Origin: an uncultured Acetobacteraceae bacterium
GTDB taxonomy: Bacteria; Pseudomonadota; Alphaproteobacteria; Acetobacterales; Acetobacteraceae
Assembly: GCA_937874445.1 (NCBI GenBank)
Contig: CALNAL010000240.1
Coordinates: forward strand, 1-21,064
Direction: 5' to 3'
DNA length: 21,064 nt
The first letter of the stretch is position 1, and every line of letters starts with the position of its first letter. Shown here piece by piece: positions 20,784-21,064 of the stretch. The position numbers and the translations under genes are program-made. The notes under the pieces were generated by a model. It searched no databases. It saw only the letters and a list, made by a program, of their open reading frames with translations, and had not been told where the DNA came from.

Positions 20784-21064
20784 GTGACCCAATCCGATGC
20801 GGCATTAGCCGCCCATCTCCCCCGCACCCATCGCCGCACCGTGCTGGTGCTGGGCGACGTGATGCTCGACCGCTACGTCATGGGCGAGGTCAACCGCATC
20901 TCCCCCGAGGCCCCGATCCCGGTGCTGCACGCGCAAAGCCGCCGCTCGGTGCTGGGGGGCGCGGGCAACGTGGCGCAGAACGTCGCGGCCCTGGGCGGAC
21001 GGGCGCTGCTCGCCGGCCTGGTCGGCAAGGATGACGCCGGCGAGGAAGTCCAGCATCTCCTGAT
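20784..21064 (+). CDS. hldE: D-glycero-beta-D-manno-heptose-7-phosphate kinase (HldE/RfaE N-terminal domain), 3' end off window
   Basis: Ninety-three codons are present. VLVLGDVMLDRYVMGEVNRI, then SPEAPIPVLHAQ and GGAGNVAQNVAALGG, are the N-terminal signature of the PfkB-type heptose kinase that makes the ADP-heptose precursor of lipopolysaccharide core. Whether the C-terminal adenylyltransferase domain is fused (HldE) or separate (HldA/RfaE1) cannot be seen. The best start is GTG 20784; no ATG lies in frame upstream, and the only clear AAGGAG (20749-20754) is 30 nt away and overlaps a possible -10 (TATAAG, 20746-20751). The gene may therefore have a short leader with weak initiation. It implies an LPS-bearing Gram-negative host. 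Confidence 0.88.
   Translation, partial: MTQSDAALAAHLPRTHRRTVLVLGDVMLDRYVMGEVNRISPEAPIPVLHAQSRRSVLGGAGNVAQNVAALGGRALLAGLVGKDDAGEEVQHLL

Noticed and set aside
1..21064. CRISPR array, prophage or toxin-antitoxin module
   Set aside because: No regularly spaced repeats, phage structural genes or paired small genes with recognisable motifs were seen.

Overview
The window is GC-rich, densely packed bacterial DNA. HemN, a Trm112/DUF971 gene pair, a CnoX-type thioredoxin-TPR protein with WCGPC, a RibA with a long N-terminal extension, a perfect FNR/FixK box and OmpW all point to an alphaproteobacterium. The large palindromic element at 18259-18380 resembles hairpin repeats I associate with acetic-acid-type Rhodospirillales (Acetobacteraceae), but that placement is inference.

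Layout. (1) 1-656: the start of a pqiA-type membrane protein gene running off the left edge, then tRNA-Thr(CGT) with a good sigma70-type promoter. (2) 657-1480: a secreted SnoaL-like protein, a hairpin terminator and a short IS5-family remnant. (3) 1503-10885: a catabolic cassette. It has a HutC-type GntR repressor and, divergently, M20 hydrolase, family-5 solute-binding protein, two DppB/DppC-type permeases, a fused DppD-DppF-type double ATPase, a second M20-fold protein and an M24-fold protein. Three of its junctions are ATGA overlaps and one is an 8-nt overlap. (4) 10911-12002: a decayed IS3-family element and tRNA-Gly(GCC). (5) 12226-14426: a conserved housekeeping run, cnoX - Lon-N-domain protein - Trm112-like - DUF971. 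(6) 14670-16329, minus strand: ribA followed by an L,D-transpeptidase-fold gene. (7) 16714-18216: an OmpR-type response regulator and a methyltransferase-like protein. (8) 18259-20675: a triple-hairpin element between convergent genes, then hemN and ompW divergent around one FNR-type box. (9) 20784-end: the start of hldE/rfaE1.

The most interesting part is the cassette at 1503-10885. It is framed by two dead insertion-sequence fragments and, outside these, by two tRNA genes, which suggests an acquired unit in a housekeeping background. The importer should bring in a peptide or peptide-like amide. Its first M20 enzyme keeps most metal-site residues. The second M20-fold protein and the M24-fold protein have each lost several of the residues that hold the two-metal centre in their families. 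Either they are metal-independent hydrolases in the manner of creatinase, or they bind ligand without peptidase activity. The substrate cannot be read from the sequence. An operator-like palindrome lies exactly between the repressor and the first hydrolase gene.
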